The notes under the pieces were generated by a model. It was not told the origin of the DNA and made no database searches. It saw only the letters and a list, made by a program, of their open reading frames with translations. This document shows, in pieces, positions 34,829 through 46,090 of a DNA stretch of 64,000 nt. This DNA is from Termitomyces sp. T153. Taxonomy: Eukaryota > Basidiomycota > Agaricomycetes > Agaricales > Lyophyllaceae. Location: the NCBI GenBank assembly GCA_018296165.2, contig JACKQL020000008.1:496001-560000 (forward strand). The letters run 5' to 3'. Numbering within the stretch: position 1 is the stretch's first letter; each line of letters begins with the position of its first letter. A program made the position numbers and the translations under genes.

Positions 34829-36150
34829 GTGTGCTGCCTATTGGAGCTTGGAGTCAAAGACTCCTCGTAGGTACTTGTCATTGGGAATGGTTTCAACAAC
34901 CTGTGCCATGACTGAGCCATCAGCATTAGTGTAGTGAAGAGCAAGGTCATCTGGAACAGCATCATGATGTGAATGTGGAAAGTTCATCAGAGCCAGCTTG
35001 AAAAGCTTAAACAGAGAGTTGTGGAATAGGGAACAGGCAAAAGCTCCCTGGGCCCACTCAATCATGTCCTTGATGATGACATGGGTCTCCTTCAGAGACT
35101 TGGCCATAGTGAGGAGCATGACATCATCATCAAAGCCAAATAATGACTCCAAGGCAGAGCTTGGTTGTGCTAAGGGGATCAGCAGAGCATTGTAAAAAGC
35201 ATCAAAGAGCATAGCAAAGAGGCAACCCTGGGTGGTGCCATTAGAGATGGTAATCCATTCTGAGATAAAGTTGTCAAACTTGAGATAAGTATGATAGTCA
35301 CTGAGCATGAATTTTGCTAGATGGATGTAGCATGAAGGGACTTCTTGCTCCTTCATGTTGTGCAGGAGCCAGTCATGTACAGTGTTGGGGAAAGCCCCTT
35401 GGACATCAAGAAAAGGAGTGGTAGCAACCTTACCTGAGCACCAGGCATCCTTGACTCTTTGGATGACCAGGTGCATAATGTCCAACCAGGTGCATAATGT
35501 GCAATGTGTTGTGGCTAGGTCAGCTGCAAAATTGACTAGATGGGAGCATCTCATGTTTCTCTGCTAGGTAAGCGAGGTCAGCAGCAACTAGCATGGACAG
35601 GAGCTTGCCAATAGTGTTAAGGAGCCCAATGAGACAGTATGTCTTGATGATGTTGTAGGCATGTTTCCCCAGCTTATGGAGGACCAGTGTCATCAACTTC
35701 AGCCAGCTCACATGGTACACATTGAGCTCACAGACTGCCCTAAAATGTAGTAGGAATGGTCAAGGAGAGTGTTGAAGTACTGTTTCAAAACAACATTAGG
35801 AATACTGTCAGGGCCAGGGGCCTTGAATAGTAGGAGGCCAGCTATTGCTGCTGAGATGCACTCCCAAGTGACAAATGAGGCATTGGGCAGAGGCTCAGAG
35901 TATGCAGAGTGGGGGACAGTAGAGAATGGTGGAGGGGGAGGGAAAGAAGGATTCAGCAAGAGCATCAGCCTTATTGGTGTTGGTTGTTGCAAGTCCTGGA
36001 ACACCATCTACCTCAGTTTTGAGGTGTGGAACTCTGTTGCATGAGAAGTCAGATGATATGCACATAACATACTTGTTTGCAAGATAGATCTGCCTTGTAT
36101 CAATGGTCTCCAGCCACTCCTGCCTGTGCTCCTCCTTTGCACACTTGATC
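34829..36150 (-). pseudogene. LINE reverse transcriptase domain
   Basis: Reads PGPDSIPNVVLKQYFNTLLD, DIMHLVIQRVKDAWCSGKVA, FLDVQGAFPNTVHDWLLHNM, SNGTTQGCLFAMLFDAFYNA and FGFDDDVMLLTMAKSLKETH. The last holds the F-x-DD catalytic box with Asp at x. A long open stretch (34,838-35,554) survives, but upstream parts are split over frames, so the enzyme is dead. It breaks at the 1.05 kb insertion. Confidence 0.88.
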
Positions 36151-36227
36151 TCAGTGGCCATCTCTCTGAAGAGCTGTGCTGCATGAGCTTTGGAGGGATG
36201 ATCAGGTATATTGCAGAATCTATAAGC

Positions 36228-37265
36228 TTAGTTATTGGCATGATGCCTCTGGGCCTTGAGCTGTGCAAAGTTGTTGTTACACCAGCACTTGGCGTAAGGG
36301 CAGAGCTCCTTCACCAGAACAGTGTCATCATTTGTGATGACCTCTTGTATAATAGTTGTTAGCATGGAGACTCTGGTGTTGAACTCTGCTTCTGAGGCAA
36401 TGCAAGATGCTAGCAGGCAAGTTTCCAAATGCTCCTTCAGAGCTACATTGAACTCACTCCAGTCAATGGACCTGATCTTCTTTGATGGTGGGGCAGACAA
36501 GTGTGGGACTTGGAGTCCAATCTCTGTAACTATGAATAGTTGGTCAGTAACAGGAGAGCAAAGCAAGGGAACAACATTGCAAGAGATAATGGGGTCAATG
36601 CTAGCATGGGAATGCCAAATGTTATCTGGACAAGCCCAGTTGTTGCCCACTGTCTGTAGAGTCAGGAGACCCAGAGGGAGTGCCACTTCCATCTCATCTT
36701 GTATTCTAAAAGGAGGTCAAGCAGGGGCTGAACAAAGTTATGGCTATTGTTCAGGTGGCAGTTATCTACCATTTCTCACATTGAATAGTGCCTGTTAGAG
36801 TCACCCACTCATAACATATGATCAGTGGGAGCAGAGCAGGCAATAGAGAGCAAAGAGGAAAAATAAGAAGAAAGAGACATAAGGATGTTGTTATGCTCAC
36901 AAGCATTGTAGATGTTGAAGATAGAAAGATGGCTGGATTTTGCCAGTGAAGCAAACTGCCATGATATCTGTTGAGTGGATAGTCAGTGGAGTGAAGGAAT
37001 CTGTGGAGATGTTAGTGTTGATAAGCAGTATGGACTGGGAATGGGTGCTTCCATCCCACCTGTGGATATAAGAGTATATTACCCACCAGAGGCTTGAAGT
37101 TTTTATATTGCCTAAATGGTTGAGGTATGGCTCTTGGATAGCAAGCACATCCCAGTCCTCAGGGCTTGCAGTGTTCAGCATAGCTGCCTGGGCAGTGTCT
37201 GACTTGCTTATCTTTTGTTGCCAGATGCAGAGCTTTCCTGTGGCCTTGAGAGAGGGATGGTTCAT
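36228..37265 (-). pseudogene. LINE AP-endonuclease domain and linker
   Basis: Starts MNHPSLKATGKLCIWQQKIS and continues KSDTAQAAMLNTASPEDWDV, LAIQEPYL (metal-binding Glu of APE-type nucleases) and NTNISTDSFTPLTIHSTDIM. The later part is frameshifted, then KKIRSIDWSEFNVALKEHLE follows toward the RT. Confidence 0.8.
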
Positions 37266-37528
37266 TGTTTAGTGGAAGGAGCAGAGTCAGTAGCATGCAT
37301 CTCCCTCTGGTTCCCTGATTGAAAGGTGAAGCCAAACTCCTCCAGGTTGTCCAAGCAGCTCAGTATGTGGCTGCTTGTGGCTCTCACCCATTCCAGCATC
37401 TCCTATGCAGTAGCTGGAAAGGGTGTAGGAGAGTGGGGGCATCTTATAGAAGGTTGCAGTGGTGGTGGTGGTGGTAGTAGAGGGTGTGAGGCAGCCACTG
37501 TAACAGGCTTCCTTGGAGATGCTATAAC

Positions 37529-38036
37529 TCAGGTTGATGCATTGCCAGTTGGAAAGTATGGCATACAGTTCTCTGGAAAGCAAAGGTTGAAGTTTGCACA
37601 GTGTTTGGAGAAGGCTGGGCAGCTGCAATTCAAACTTGCATGAGCAGAGTCTGGGCCACAGGTGATGCACCTATACTTCACAGCCTTGCAGATGGCTGCA
37701 GAGTGACTACTCCTTGTACACTTGGTACAACAATCCTCATTCTTGCATTTGTCATGGAAGTGACCATACTTCTGGCAATTGTTGCAGTAGATAGGCTTGT
37801 GGACATCCTTGCAGATGGAGATCTGGTATCTGCCAATGAAGATGTGCCTATTGATCATGTTGTTGGCCATCTTCATGTCCTTGCAGGTTATTTTGAGGAA
37901 TGCTACACTTTGCTTGGAAGAGTAGAGTTCTGGGTGCTTCAACCACATTGCTGAGGCAATGGAATGAGCAGCCAGACTGTTTTTGAGCTTGATGATGCAT
38001 AGGCAGAAGTTGTAATGTTTTCATTATGGGTGACAC
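37529..38036 (-). pseudogene. LINE ORF1 C-terminus with zinc knuckles
   Basis: Reads CNNCQKYGHFHDKCKNEDCC (a CCHC knuckle), followed by CTKCTRSSHSAAIC and YRCITCGPDSAHASLNCSCP, i.e. three successive CCHC-type knuckles characteristic of LINE/gag nucleic-acid-binding proteins. The N-terminal part is missing. Confidence 0.78.
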
Positions 38037-38149
38037 AACTTACAGCTCACACCTTGTAAGTCAAAACCAGTTGATTGGTTCTAATCTATGAAGTATGAAG
38101 TAAAGCACTAAGTAAAGCACTGCCTTATGTAATTATAGTATGGATATTT

Positions 38150-38342
38150 ATGGGTAGCCTCCCCAAGCCACCTTGCTTCTCTGGAGTTCCCCCTTTGACT
38201 CCTCCAACCTTTGTTCACCCATGACACTTACCCTGGCTAACTCCAACACTTCTCTAGCAAACTCCCATGGCCTCCTAGCTAACTCCAATGTATTTCTCTG
38301 CAGACCTCAATACTTTCCCTTCCTCTCCTGAGCCTCTGGAAC
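38150..38342 (-). repeat. Inverted fragment of a family-A LTR
   Basis: In reverse complement it repeats the GGAGTTAGC spacing seen at the 3' end of the family-A LTRs (for example 53,880-53,940). It is truncated and directly abuts LTR-A, which seems to have inserted into it. Confidence 0.5.
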
Positions 38343-39558
38343 TGTCAGGTTCCGCTGACCATGGGGGCTCAGCTACACTGGGCGAGTCCTTACTAGGCGG
38401 ACGTGATTCCCTGCACTGACAACCAGGCACTCCGAAGTATTCCAAACACTGGGGACTTGTGAGGATAGCCAGGGGAAATTGATTCGAGCAAGTCTGGGGA
38501 GGTCCGGAGGAGTAGAGGATGAGTTGTGGGGAAGGGGGATGGGCTTGGCAGGGTTCAGGCATAAGTCCATGTGTGAGTATTGTGGGTGCGGAGGAGGTGG
38601 AGGCTACGTTGATGACAGGAGCGGAGCCGGAGTTCTGATGGGGGATTAACAGGGGTTGATGGGGTTTGGAGCTGAGTGTATAGCAGGGTCCGGGGTTGGT
38701 AACAAGTGTCAGAGGTTCGTAATCGTAACTGCGGAGTTTGTGAGGACGTTATGGTCGAGAGGACTTGAACATGATAGACAGAATCAAACAAGATGAGATG
38801 GAGTCAAACAGACTGAGACAAAGACAAGACAAGAATGATAATAGATTCAGGCGGAGACACAGAAAGATAATGGAATAGAGGTGAGATAAGACCGGGAGAC
38901 TGAGAATAGGGAAAATGAGACATGGGATACAAAACACAAGAAGAAACAGTCAGAAACACATCAGGAAAGGCTGGTAAGTAGGTAGTTAATCTTAAGACTA
39001 GAGTACAAGGAGCTACTCTATGTCTTATATACTGACTACTGAAGAGCTTCGGGGACGTTGGCTGTGGTGGTGGGGCTTGGTGGAGCTTGGTGGAGTTGAC
39101 GGGTGTTGGTTATGACCAGAGGGTGGGCTGCATTGATATGTTGATGGGATCAATTGTGATGCGGTCCGTTCTGAGGTTGTCATAATACCCCAGGGTAGAT
39201 CAGAGGAGCCAGGGTGTTGAGTTGATGACATGTAATGGGGTCAGGCATGGCAGGGGAGTGGTCCCAGGGGCTCAGGAAGTCCAGGAGAAGTGCAGGAAGT
39301 CCAGGAGAAGTGCAAGAAGTCCAGGGGAAGTGCAGGAAGTCCAGGGGAAGTGCAGGAAGTCCAGGGGAAGCACTGGCAGCTGCGGGGAAGATGTCAGAGT
39401 TGGCCAGGGGGCCGTCAGAGTTAGCCAAAAATGTGTCAGAGTTAGCTGGAGTAGGCGTGGAGTGCTGAGGAAGTTCAACAAAGCATCGGGGGGGGGGGGT
39501 TCTGGGGGAACGGGGTTTGTCGGGTGGTGTACGGGGCTTCAGGGAATGGGTTGTGACA
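38343..39558 (+). repeat. LTR-A of non-autonomous family A
   Basis: Begins TGTCAGGTTCCGCTGACC and ends GGTTGTGACA, so the ends are inverted TGTCA...TGACA. It is immediately followed by TCACCCCCCCTTCAG, the same sequence that follows every LTR of this family. It contains an internal 20-bp minisatellite. Confidence 0.85.
39281..39370 (+). repeat. 20-bp minisatellite inside LTR-A, 4.5 units
   Basis: Unit CCAGGAGAAGTGCAGGAAGT at 39281, 39301, 39321, 39341 and a half unit at 39361. Other LTRs of the family have only a single unit at this position. Confidence 0.9.
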
Positions 39559-40221
39559 TCACCCCCCCTTCAGTGTCAAGACCCTTGAGATGCGGGGAGT
39601 GGGTCGGGGATTGGCGGAGTGTGGGAGTCAAAGCCCAGTAATATTGATCAATCTGCAGCAAGTGACGGTGGCATGGGAGGCGAAGTCAAAGCGTGGCCGC
39701 CACTTCATCAGGGAGTTCTTCCTAATCAATTAAAAGGCCTTGGACGTACCCTGGGGCTCCCTTGAATTCTTTGTCATGTCCCCTCCCAGTTATTCAGCCG
39801 CTTCCCCCACCCCATTGATTTCAGATGTGGACATGGTAATCATGTACGACAGCGAGGGGGAGGAGTTTGAGTGTCAGCGCCGAGCTGGTATGATATACTG
39901 GAGTTGTGAGCAGCATTGACCTGTTTCTTCGGGTTGGCTGACGGAGTTCTGCAGAGTTGTCTGCGGTGGTGGTGGGTTCTCTGGGGGGCCCTAGGCGGGC
40001 CAAATTTCATCCCACAGTGCCCCAATTGGCGGTGGGGGATGCGGAAGGGGTCTCTCTGCTGCAGCAAATCCCTCAGGCAGAGGTGATGGCAGAGGAGTTT
40101 GCAAGGGCATTGGCACAGGCTTGGGGCCCCCCAATGCTGGAATGGTGCCAAATGAGGCCCCAGTGAGTCTTTGAGTTCTTCTTTGTTGCATGTGCTGATC
40201 CGTTGTTCTCAGTGTGTTCTT
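39559..40221 (+). pseudogene. Family-A gag-like gene, 5' part only
   Basis: Starts after the post-LTR TCACCCCCCC tract. An ATG near 39,777 gives MSPPSYSAASPTPLISDVDM, then VIMYDSEGEEFECQRRAG up to a donor GTATGA. After an intron the reading is FSGGPRRAKFHPTVPQLAVG and QAEVMAEEFARALAQAWGPP. It stops at a second donor (about 40,163), and a few bases into the third exon the sequence jumps into LTR-B. This is a deletion derivative of the fuller copy at 47,566-56,380. Confidence 0.6.
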
Positions 40222-41141
40222 GAGGTCTGGAGGAGTAGAGAATGAGTTGTGGGGGAGGGGGACGGGCTTGGCGGGGTTCAGGCATAGTCCATGTATGAGT
40301 ATTGTGGGTGCAAAGGAGGTGGAGGCTACATGGATGACAGGAGTGGAGCCAGAGTTCTGATGGGGGATCAACAGGGATTGATGGGGTTTGGAGCGGAGCG
40401 TATAGCAGGGCCCGGGGTTGGTAAGAGTGTTGGAGGTTTGTAATTGTAAATGCAGAGTTTGTGAGGACGTTATGGTTGAGGGGACTTGAACATGATAGAC
40501 AGAATCAAACAAGATGAGACGGAGTCAAATGGACTGAGATGAAGACAAGATGAGAATGAGAATAGATTCAGGCAGAGACACGGAACAATAACAAAAAGAT
40601 AATGGAATAGAGGCGAGATAAGACCAGGAGACTGAGAATAGGGAAAACAAGACACGGGACACAAAACACGAGAAGAAACAGTCAGAAACACATCAGCAAA
40701 GGCTGGTAAGTAGGTAGTTAATCTCAAGACTAGAGTACGAGGAGCTACTCTATGTCTTATATACTGACTACTGAAGAGCTCCAGGGATGTCGGCTATGGT
40801 GGCGGGGCTTGGCGGAGCTTGACGGAGTTAACGGGTGTTGGTTATGACCAGAGGGTGGGCCACATTGATATGTTGATGGGATCAATTGTGACGTGGTCCG
40901 TTCCGAGGTTGTTGTGATACCCTAAAGTAAGTTGGAGGAGTCAGGGTGTTGAGTTGATGATGTGTAATGGGGTCAGGCATGGCAGGGGAGTGGTCCCAGG
41001 GGCTCAGGAAGTCCAGAGGAAGCGCCGGCGGCTGTGGGGAAGATGTCAGAGTTGGCCAGGGGGCTGTCAGAGTTAGCCAAGAATGTGTTGGAGTTAGCTG
41101 GAGTAGGTGCGGAGTGCTGGGGAAGTTTGACAAAGTGTCAG

Positions 41142-42306
41142 TGTCACGACCCGTTCCCCAAAACCCCGCACATCGTCCATCAAACCCCCGAACCCCCAAA
41201 AGGACCCCCAACGCTCCGCCGAACTTCCGCCCATGCCCACGCCTACTTCGGCTAACTCCGACACCTCCCCGGCTAACTCCGACGGCCCCCTGGCCAACTT
41301 TGGTGCCTGCCCCGCAGCCACTGACACTTACCCTGGGCTTCCCAAACCCCGAGAACCACCCCCGCTATTCCTGATCTTCGCCCACCCATCATTAACTCAA
41401 CACCCTGCTTCCTCCGACCTATTCCGGAATATCACGACAACCTCGGAACAACCCGCGATCCCATCAACGTATCAGCGTGGCACGATCTTCGATCACAACC
41501 GACACCCGCCCACTCCGTCAAGCCCCGCCAAGCCCCGCCGCCACAGCCGATGTACCCCGAAGTCCTCCGGTAGTCAGTATATAAGTCATCAAGTAGCTCT
41601 TCGTACTCCAGTCTTGATATTGCTTAACGTTACCTATGGTCTGATTGTTTCCTCTTTGTGTTTCGTGTTCGTTTTCGTATCTCTTTCTCCTTACTCTCAG
41701 TTTCCCGGTCTTATCTCAGTCTCCCGGTCTTATCTCAGTCTCCCGGTCTTATCTCAGTCTCCCGGTCTTGTCTCGTCCCCTTTTCGTTATCGCTCTTGTT
41801 ATCGTTTCGTACCTCCACTCGAATCTACCCTTGTTCCATATTGTCTCGTCTGACGCCGTCTCGGTGACGTCGTCTGACCCTTGTGCCCAATTCCTCATCA
41901 ACCCTAACGACCTCACGAATTCCGCGATTATAATTACGAACCCCGACACTCCTTACCAGGTCCGAACCTCACTCTTCGCTCGGTCCCGGACTCCATCAAC
42001 TCCAAATGATCTCCCATCAAACCCCGGCTCTGCCCCCATTGATCACACAGCCACCTACTCCCTTGCTTCCGCAAATCTCCCGTACGGCCTTCTGCCTGAA
42101 CCCCGCCAAGACCGTCTCATTTCCCCACAATCCGACTTCTCCGGACCTTCCCGGACCTGTCTGGATCACATCTCCCCAATTACCCGTGCAAACCCCCAGG
42201 ACCCAGAATGTCTTTGAGTGTCCGGTCACCAATGTAGGGGAATCACGCCCGCCTAGTAAGGACTCGCCCAGTGCAGCTGCGCCCCCGAGGTCAGCGGACC
42301 CTGACA
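41142..42306 (-). repeat. A-prime LTR (left, 3' LTR)
   Basis: 1165 bp. Contains four units of a 19-bp repeat (41,695-41,770, TCTCAGTCTCCCGGTCTTA); the partner LTR has three, which exactly explains the 19-bp length difference. Confidence 0.92.
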
Positions 42307-44633
42307 TAATATCAAGACTCGACCTTACCCCGTCCGTGATGCCCGCATTATCTCCGCACACACAATCAAATAACTCCGATGTCTATGGTCTACCCGTGCC
42401 GGGGAACCCTTATGATTCATACGGCCCTGCCCAATTTGCCGAGGCACATTGAGTCGTGGATCCGACACCAAACGTCCCCTCTGCTCCAGTTACTTTCATA
42501 CAACGGCTCCCCCCACGGACACCTTCCCCAGCTCACACCCAACTCCCAACCCCTCGCGCAAACCGTCAACTCATCTTCCACCCCACCCCTACACTCCCCG
42601 CCAACTCCGCTCTCTCGCACAAAGTCGACCCCGACATCACCCAAAGAATAACATCCTAAGGCCTGGCGACCATCCGATCGAATGAGTAACAAGGTCTCCG
42701 GCACCGCGCCAGCCCTCCGACCCACAATAATGCCAACCTGCCATGGAACAGTCACCCACAGCGCGAGGATCGCCAGCTACAAAGAAACCACTGAGAACGC
42801 GCTTCCCCGAAGCCCGCCTGTGGATTCACCGGCCCCCCAGCAACCCCGCAGACCGACGAACGCGACTAATCACCAACAACATCACCAAACCCTATTATCG
42901 ACCCCCTCCAAGGAACTAAACCCTCCGACAACTAACCCCGAAACCATCGAAATCAAGCTCGAATCCACCACAGGACAAGAACCTCAGACCTAGGCTATGC
43001 TCCAACCCCATGACCTGCTTCCGGACCTCGATCGATCGGCCGTCACCTCCGCCCAACAAATGAAGGGGCCCCGACTCCCCCGACCCGACCCTGACAACCC
43101 CGGAACAGGACCAAAACATCCCCGAGCTTACACTCTGCCACCAGACTACACCACCTCCCACGAAGGAATCCCCAGCATAGGGGCCACCCCGAACCAACTA
43201 TAGGAAAAAGGACCCTATACGAAGTAATTCCCCAAGTACTCTAAATTCGCTGACATGTTCATATAAGGGAGGGAGAAGCCCCACCATCATCCAGAAAACA
43301 ACGATCGGCCATTTAAGCGACCCGACAACCCCCAGGGGCACGCGCTCCCATATCCTCAAAAGACCTCCCCCATATGGCTCGACGACCCAAAACGACCCCG
43401 CGCCAGCCCGAAACAGTCCCACCCAGACCCCTCCGAACCCATCAACCCGGCTCCGGACCCTGGCGACACGACTCCAGGGCCTCCGCTCCGACCCCGACAT
43501 CTGACCAAGAAAACTCACAGCGCCGGCTCGACAACGATGCCCTGGTAGCCCCAACTCCACAACAGAAATCACCACCCACTCCGAACCCCGCCCCTACACC
43601 GGAATATGTCCGCCCGAACAGGGGCCACATCACCGGGGCCTCCAGACAAGCTGGCAGTGCCTCCCCCCACTATCACCCCTGCACTTGCACAATCTCCGGA
43701 CCGCTCCGGAACACGAACAAAGAGTAAATCCGACCCTGCCGCATCTCCCGGGGAGCCCCACTCCAGTGCCCCCCGCGGCCGACCTTCCCGCCGCCCCAAC
43801 AACCATGAACAACCAACAAACCCCCACCAAGTGACCCTTGAGTCGACTCCGGGACCACCCACTTCTTCCCGATGAAGGAACCACCGACCCCCGAACCTCC
43901 GAACTCGAGGAAGTATCAGAAATACGTAAGACCCCCTTTGTCCGCCGCGGGCTTACCTTTGGTCAGGAGAGCAATATCACGTAGATGACCCGGAACCCCA
44001 AATTGGGCCCCGGACCCGAAGGAACTGGTTGGGACTGATCACCCCGCATCCTACCCCCTCGGTCATCGACACTCCAGAGCACACCAAAGCGCCACCCGAA
44101 GCAGGCCCGCCCACAGACGCAGCACTCCGGAACACGACCCCGACCCGGACCAACTATACTGCGAAGACGAACCCCGCCTCACCCAACCCCGCCAATAAAA
44201 AAAGGCCCGCCCGCCTTCACCACCAATACCGACGTAAGGGCTAGACCATGGGAAGACCCCCATTACCCCCCGCCCACCGCACCGCTAAGACAGCCAAAGC
44301 CCCGAACCCGTTGGGCGCCGTACAAAATTCAAAGGCCACCCTCTACTACCAAAACGGCGCACGTCCCCTACACCCCCAGTCGAAAATTTCCGAGAAACGA
44401 ACTCAACAATACCGCCCGAAATGCCGGGGACCCCACCGGAGAACTCCCACCAACCCCGACAGACCCCGGGAGCCCTCCTGCGATGCCCCGCCCCGTCCCG
44501 ACCAACCCCGGGACTAGCCAGCGCAGACGGCACTAGCGGGCGTAAACCCCGCCTCTGGACTCACTAGGGATTCAACTCCCTCTCACACCCCTGCGTGTTT
44601 CGCTTACTTTGCCCTCCGACAAAACTAAAAATC
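42307..44633. other. A-prime internal region without recognised coding
   Basis: About 2.3 kb of C-rich sequence (read on +). Open frames on both strands are Pro/Thr or Gly/Val-rich as expected from composition alone. No pol motif in any frame I inspected. Confidence 0.6.
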
Positions 44634-45880
44634 TCACTTCACACGCCCAGGGACCAAGAAATGACATGTTCGCGTACAAAAGATCATATATACATTAGGC
44701 GGGAAGGCAGCAAGTCCGAGAGCGACAAGAAACGAGGCCCACGCCCATCTCACTCCCTCCCCGGACCTCCCGGAAGCCCAACCCCCAGGTCGACCTCCAT
44801 CTGGGCCCGCACCACCGCTAGGATCTCCACCAACCCCGGCAATGCCTCCCCCGCATCGGCCGCCACCTCCCACCACGACCCCGGGGCCACCGCATTGCGT
44901 CGCCGATGCCCCGCCAGCAACCTCTCCAACCGTGCCATTCCCTGCTGCAACTCCGGAGGCTGGACCGCGGACCCCTGCGTCAACCCGTCCTGAATCGACG
45001 CGAACGCCGCGGAGGCACCGTCCAAGAGGACCCGATGCTCCCGCACCCAGCCTAAACTCCGAAAATGAACCGTCAAGAACGAACGGAGGAACGGGAGACA
45101 ACTCACGAAGAATCCCCGCGCGACCCGAGGCGGCCTCGTTGGCCAACCAATCCTCCCTCCGCCTCGCCGCCTCCAGCTCCGCCCACAACGCATCCCCCTC
45201 CGGAACTCGTCCCCGCCCCTCCGCTTCCCCCGCGGGTTGCCCCTCCACCTGCGCCAGACGCTCCCGCAGACCCCGCACCTCTAGCGCCCGCTCCGTCGCC
45301 GCGCGCACCGAAGTATTCCTCTCCCGCTCCATTGCTTCCTTCTCCGTCCGCGCCGCGTCACGATCCTCCCTCGCCCGGCGGAGCTCCCCCTCCCGTACTG
45401 CCAACGACGTCGTCAAGGCCTCCACCTGCTTGCGAAGGAAGACCTCCGTGATTGAAGGAATCGGCGCGGAGGGACTCGACGACCGCTCCGAGGGAACGCC
45501 AGGGACAGGAGAAAAGAGGGAAGACTCGGGAGGCCCCGCCGACAACTCGCGCCCACGCGGCCTCTTGCTGGGTCCCGCCCCCGAGGGTGGGGAAGCTCGA
45601 CGCTTTCCCCGAACCACCACCGAAGACGCCCCCTTCCCCTTTGGCACCGCGGGACGAAACTTGGTCTGCTTCGGAACCCCCGGAAAATCCACCACTACTA
45701 CTACGGACGACTCTACCGGAACCCCGTCAACCATCCCGAAAGGAAAATTCGACAACACTTACGACTCCGGTCCCTAACGCTACCCCGGCGCCGACGCTCG
45801 AACTCCTCACCCCCACTGTCATACACCACCACCTCGTCTAAATCGGCGGGAGAAACCACTGGAACGCTGGGGGAAGACAT
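44634..45880 (-). CDS. A-prime gag-like protein (acidic N-terminus, basic linker, coiled coil)
   Basis: The first exon starts at ATG 45878-45880 (MSSPSVPVVSPADLDEVVVY, then DSGGEEFERRRR). A 50-nt intron (GTAAGTG...GGTAG) would join it in phase to VVVVVDFPGVPKQTKFRPAV. Next come a basic, Pro-rich linker (GKRRASPPSGAGPSKRPRGR) and a charged coiled coil (VEALTTSLAVREGELRRARE, then EKEAMERERN and LRERLAQVEG). The open frame runs on to 44,634; later exons are uncertain. No match to pol domains. Position next to the 5' LTR and charge pattern suggest a gag-like structural protein. Unlike the copy at 55.5 kb, it lacks the cysteine cluster. Confidence 0.6.
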
Positions 45881-46090
45881 GACGAAATTTGGGAAACCCC
45901 GGGGCACGCCCAAAGCTTTAAATTGAGTGAGGAGGACCCTGACGAAACGGCGGCCGCGCTTCGACTTCGCCTCCCACGCCGCTATCACTCGCTGCGGATT
46001 GATCAATATTGCTCGGCTTCGACTCCCACGCCCAGCCGATCCCCGTCCTGCCCTGCGTCTCGAAGGGTCTCGACGCTGAAAGGGGGGTGA

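Larger units (their letters stand above)
31947..38036 (-). mobile_element. Tad1-like LINE (non-LTR retrotransposon), decayed, with nested insert
   Basis: Minus-strand element. The 3' end is certain: an AATAAA (31,970-31,975 on the minus strand) is followed after a few bases by an A-rich tail (T-run 31,947-31,965 on +). In reading order: ORF1 tail with zinc knuckles (37,529-38,036), AP endonuclease (36,700-37,265), reverse transcriptase (34,829-36,150), then after the nested insert the connection domain, RNase H (about 32,800-33,120) and a final Cys/His motif. Frameshifts and stops are frequent and CpG is nearly absent. The 5' end is approximate and probably truncated. Excluding the insert it is about 5.0 kb. 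Confidence 0.85.

Noticed and set aside
39281..39370. Regular 20-bp direct repeats reminiscent of a CRISPR array
   Set aside because: There are no unique spacers; the units are contiguous tandem copies within a eukaryotic LTR.
41233..41853. Long + strand open frames in the A-prime LTRs (206 residues here, 321 residues at 46,182-47,147)
   Set aside because: They lie inside LTRs, read on the antisense side of the element, and are open because the sequence is C-rich and stop-poor. The two copies differ in length only through LTR polymorphism.
44842..45777. 311-residue Pro/Arg-rich + strand frame
   Set aside because: It is the mirror of the coiled-coil gag-like gene on the minus strand, which has the heptad pattern and a plausible splice site.
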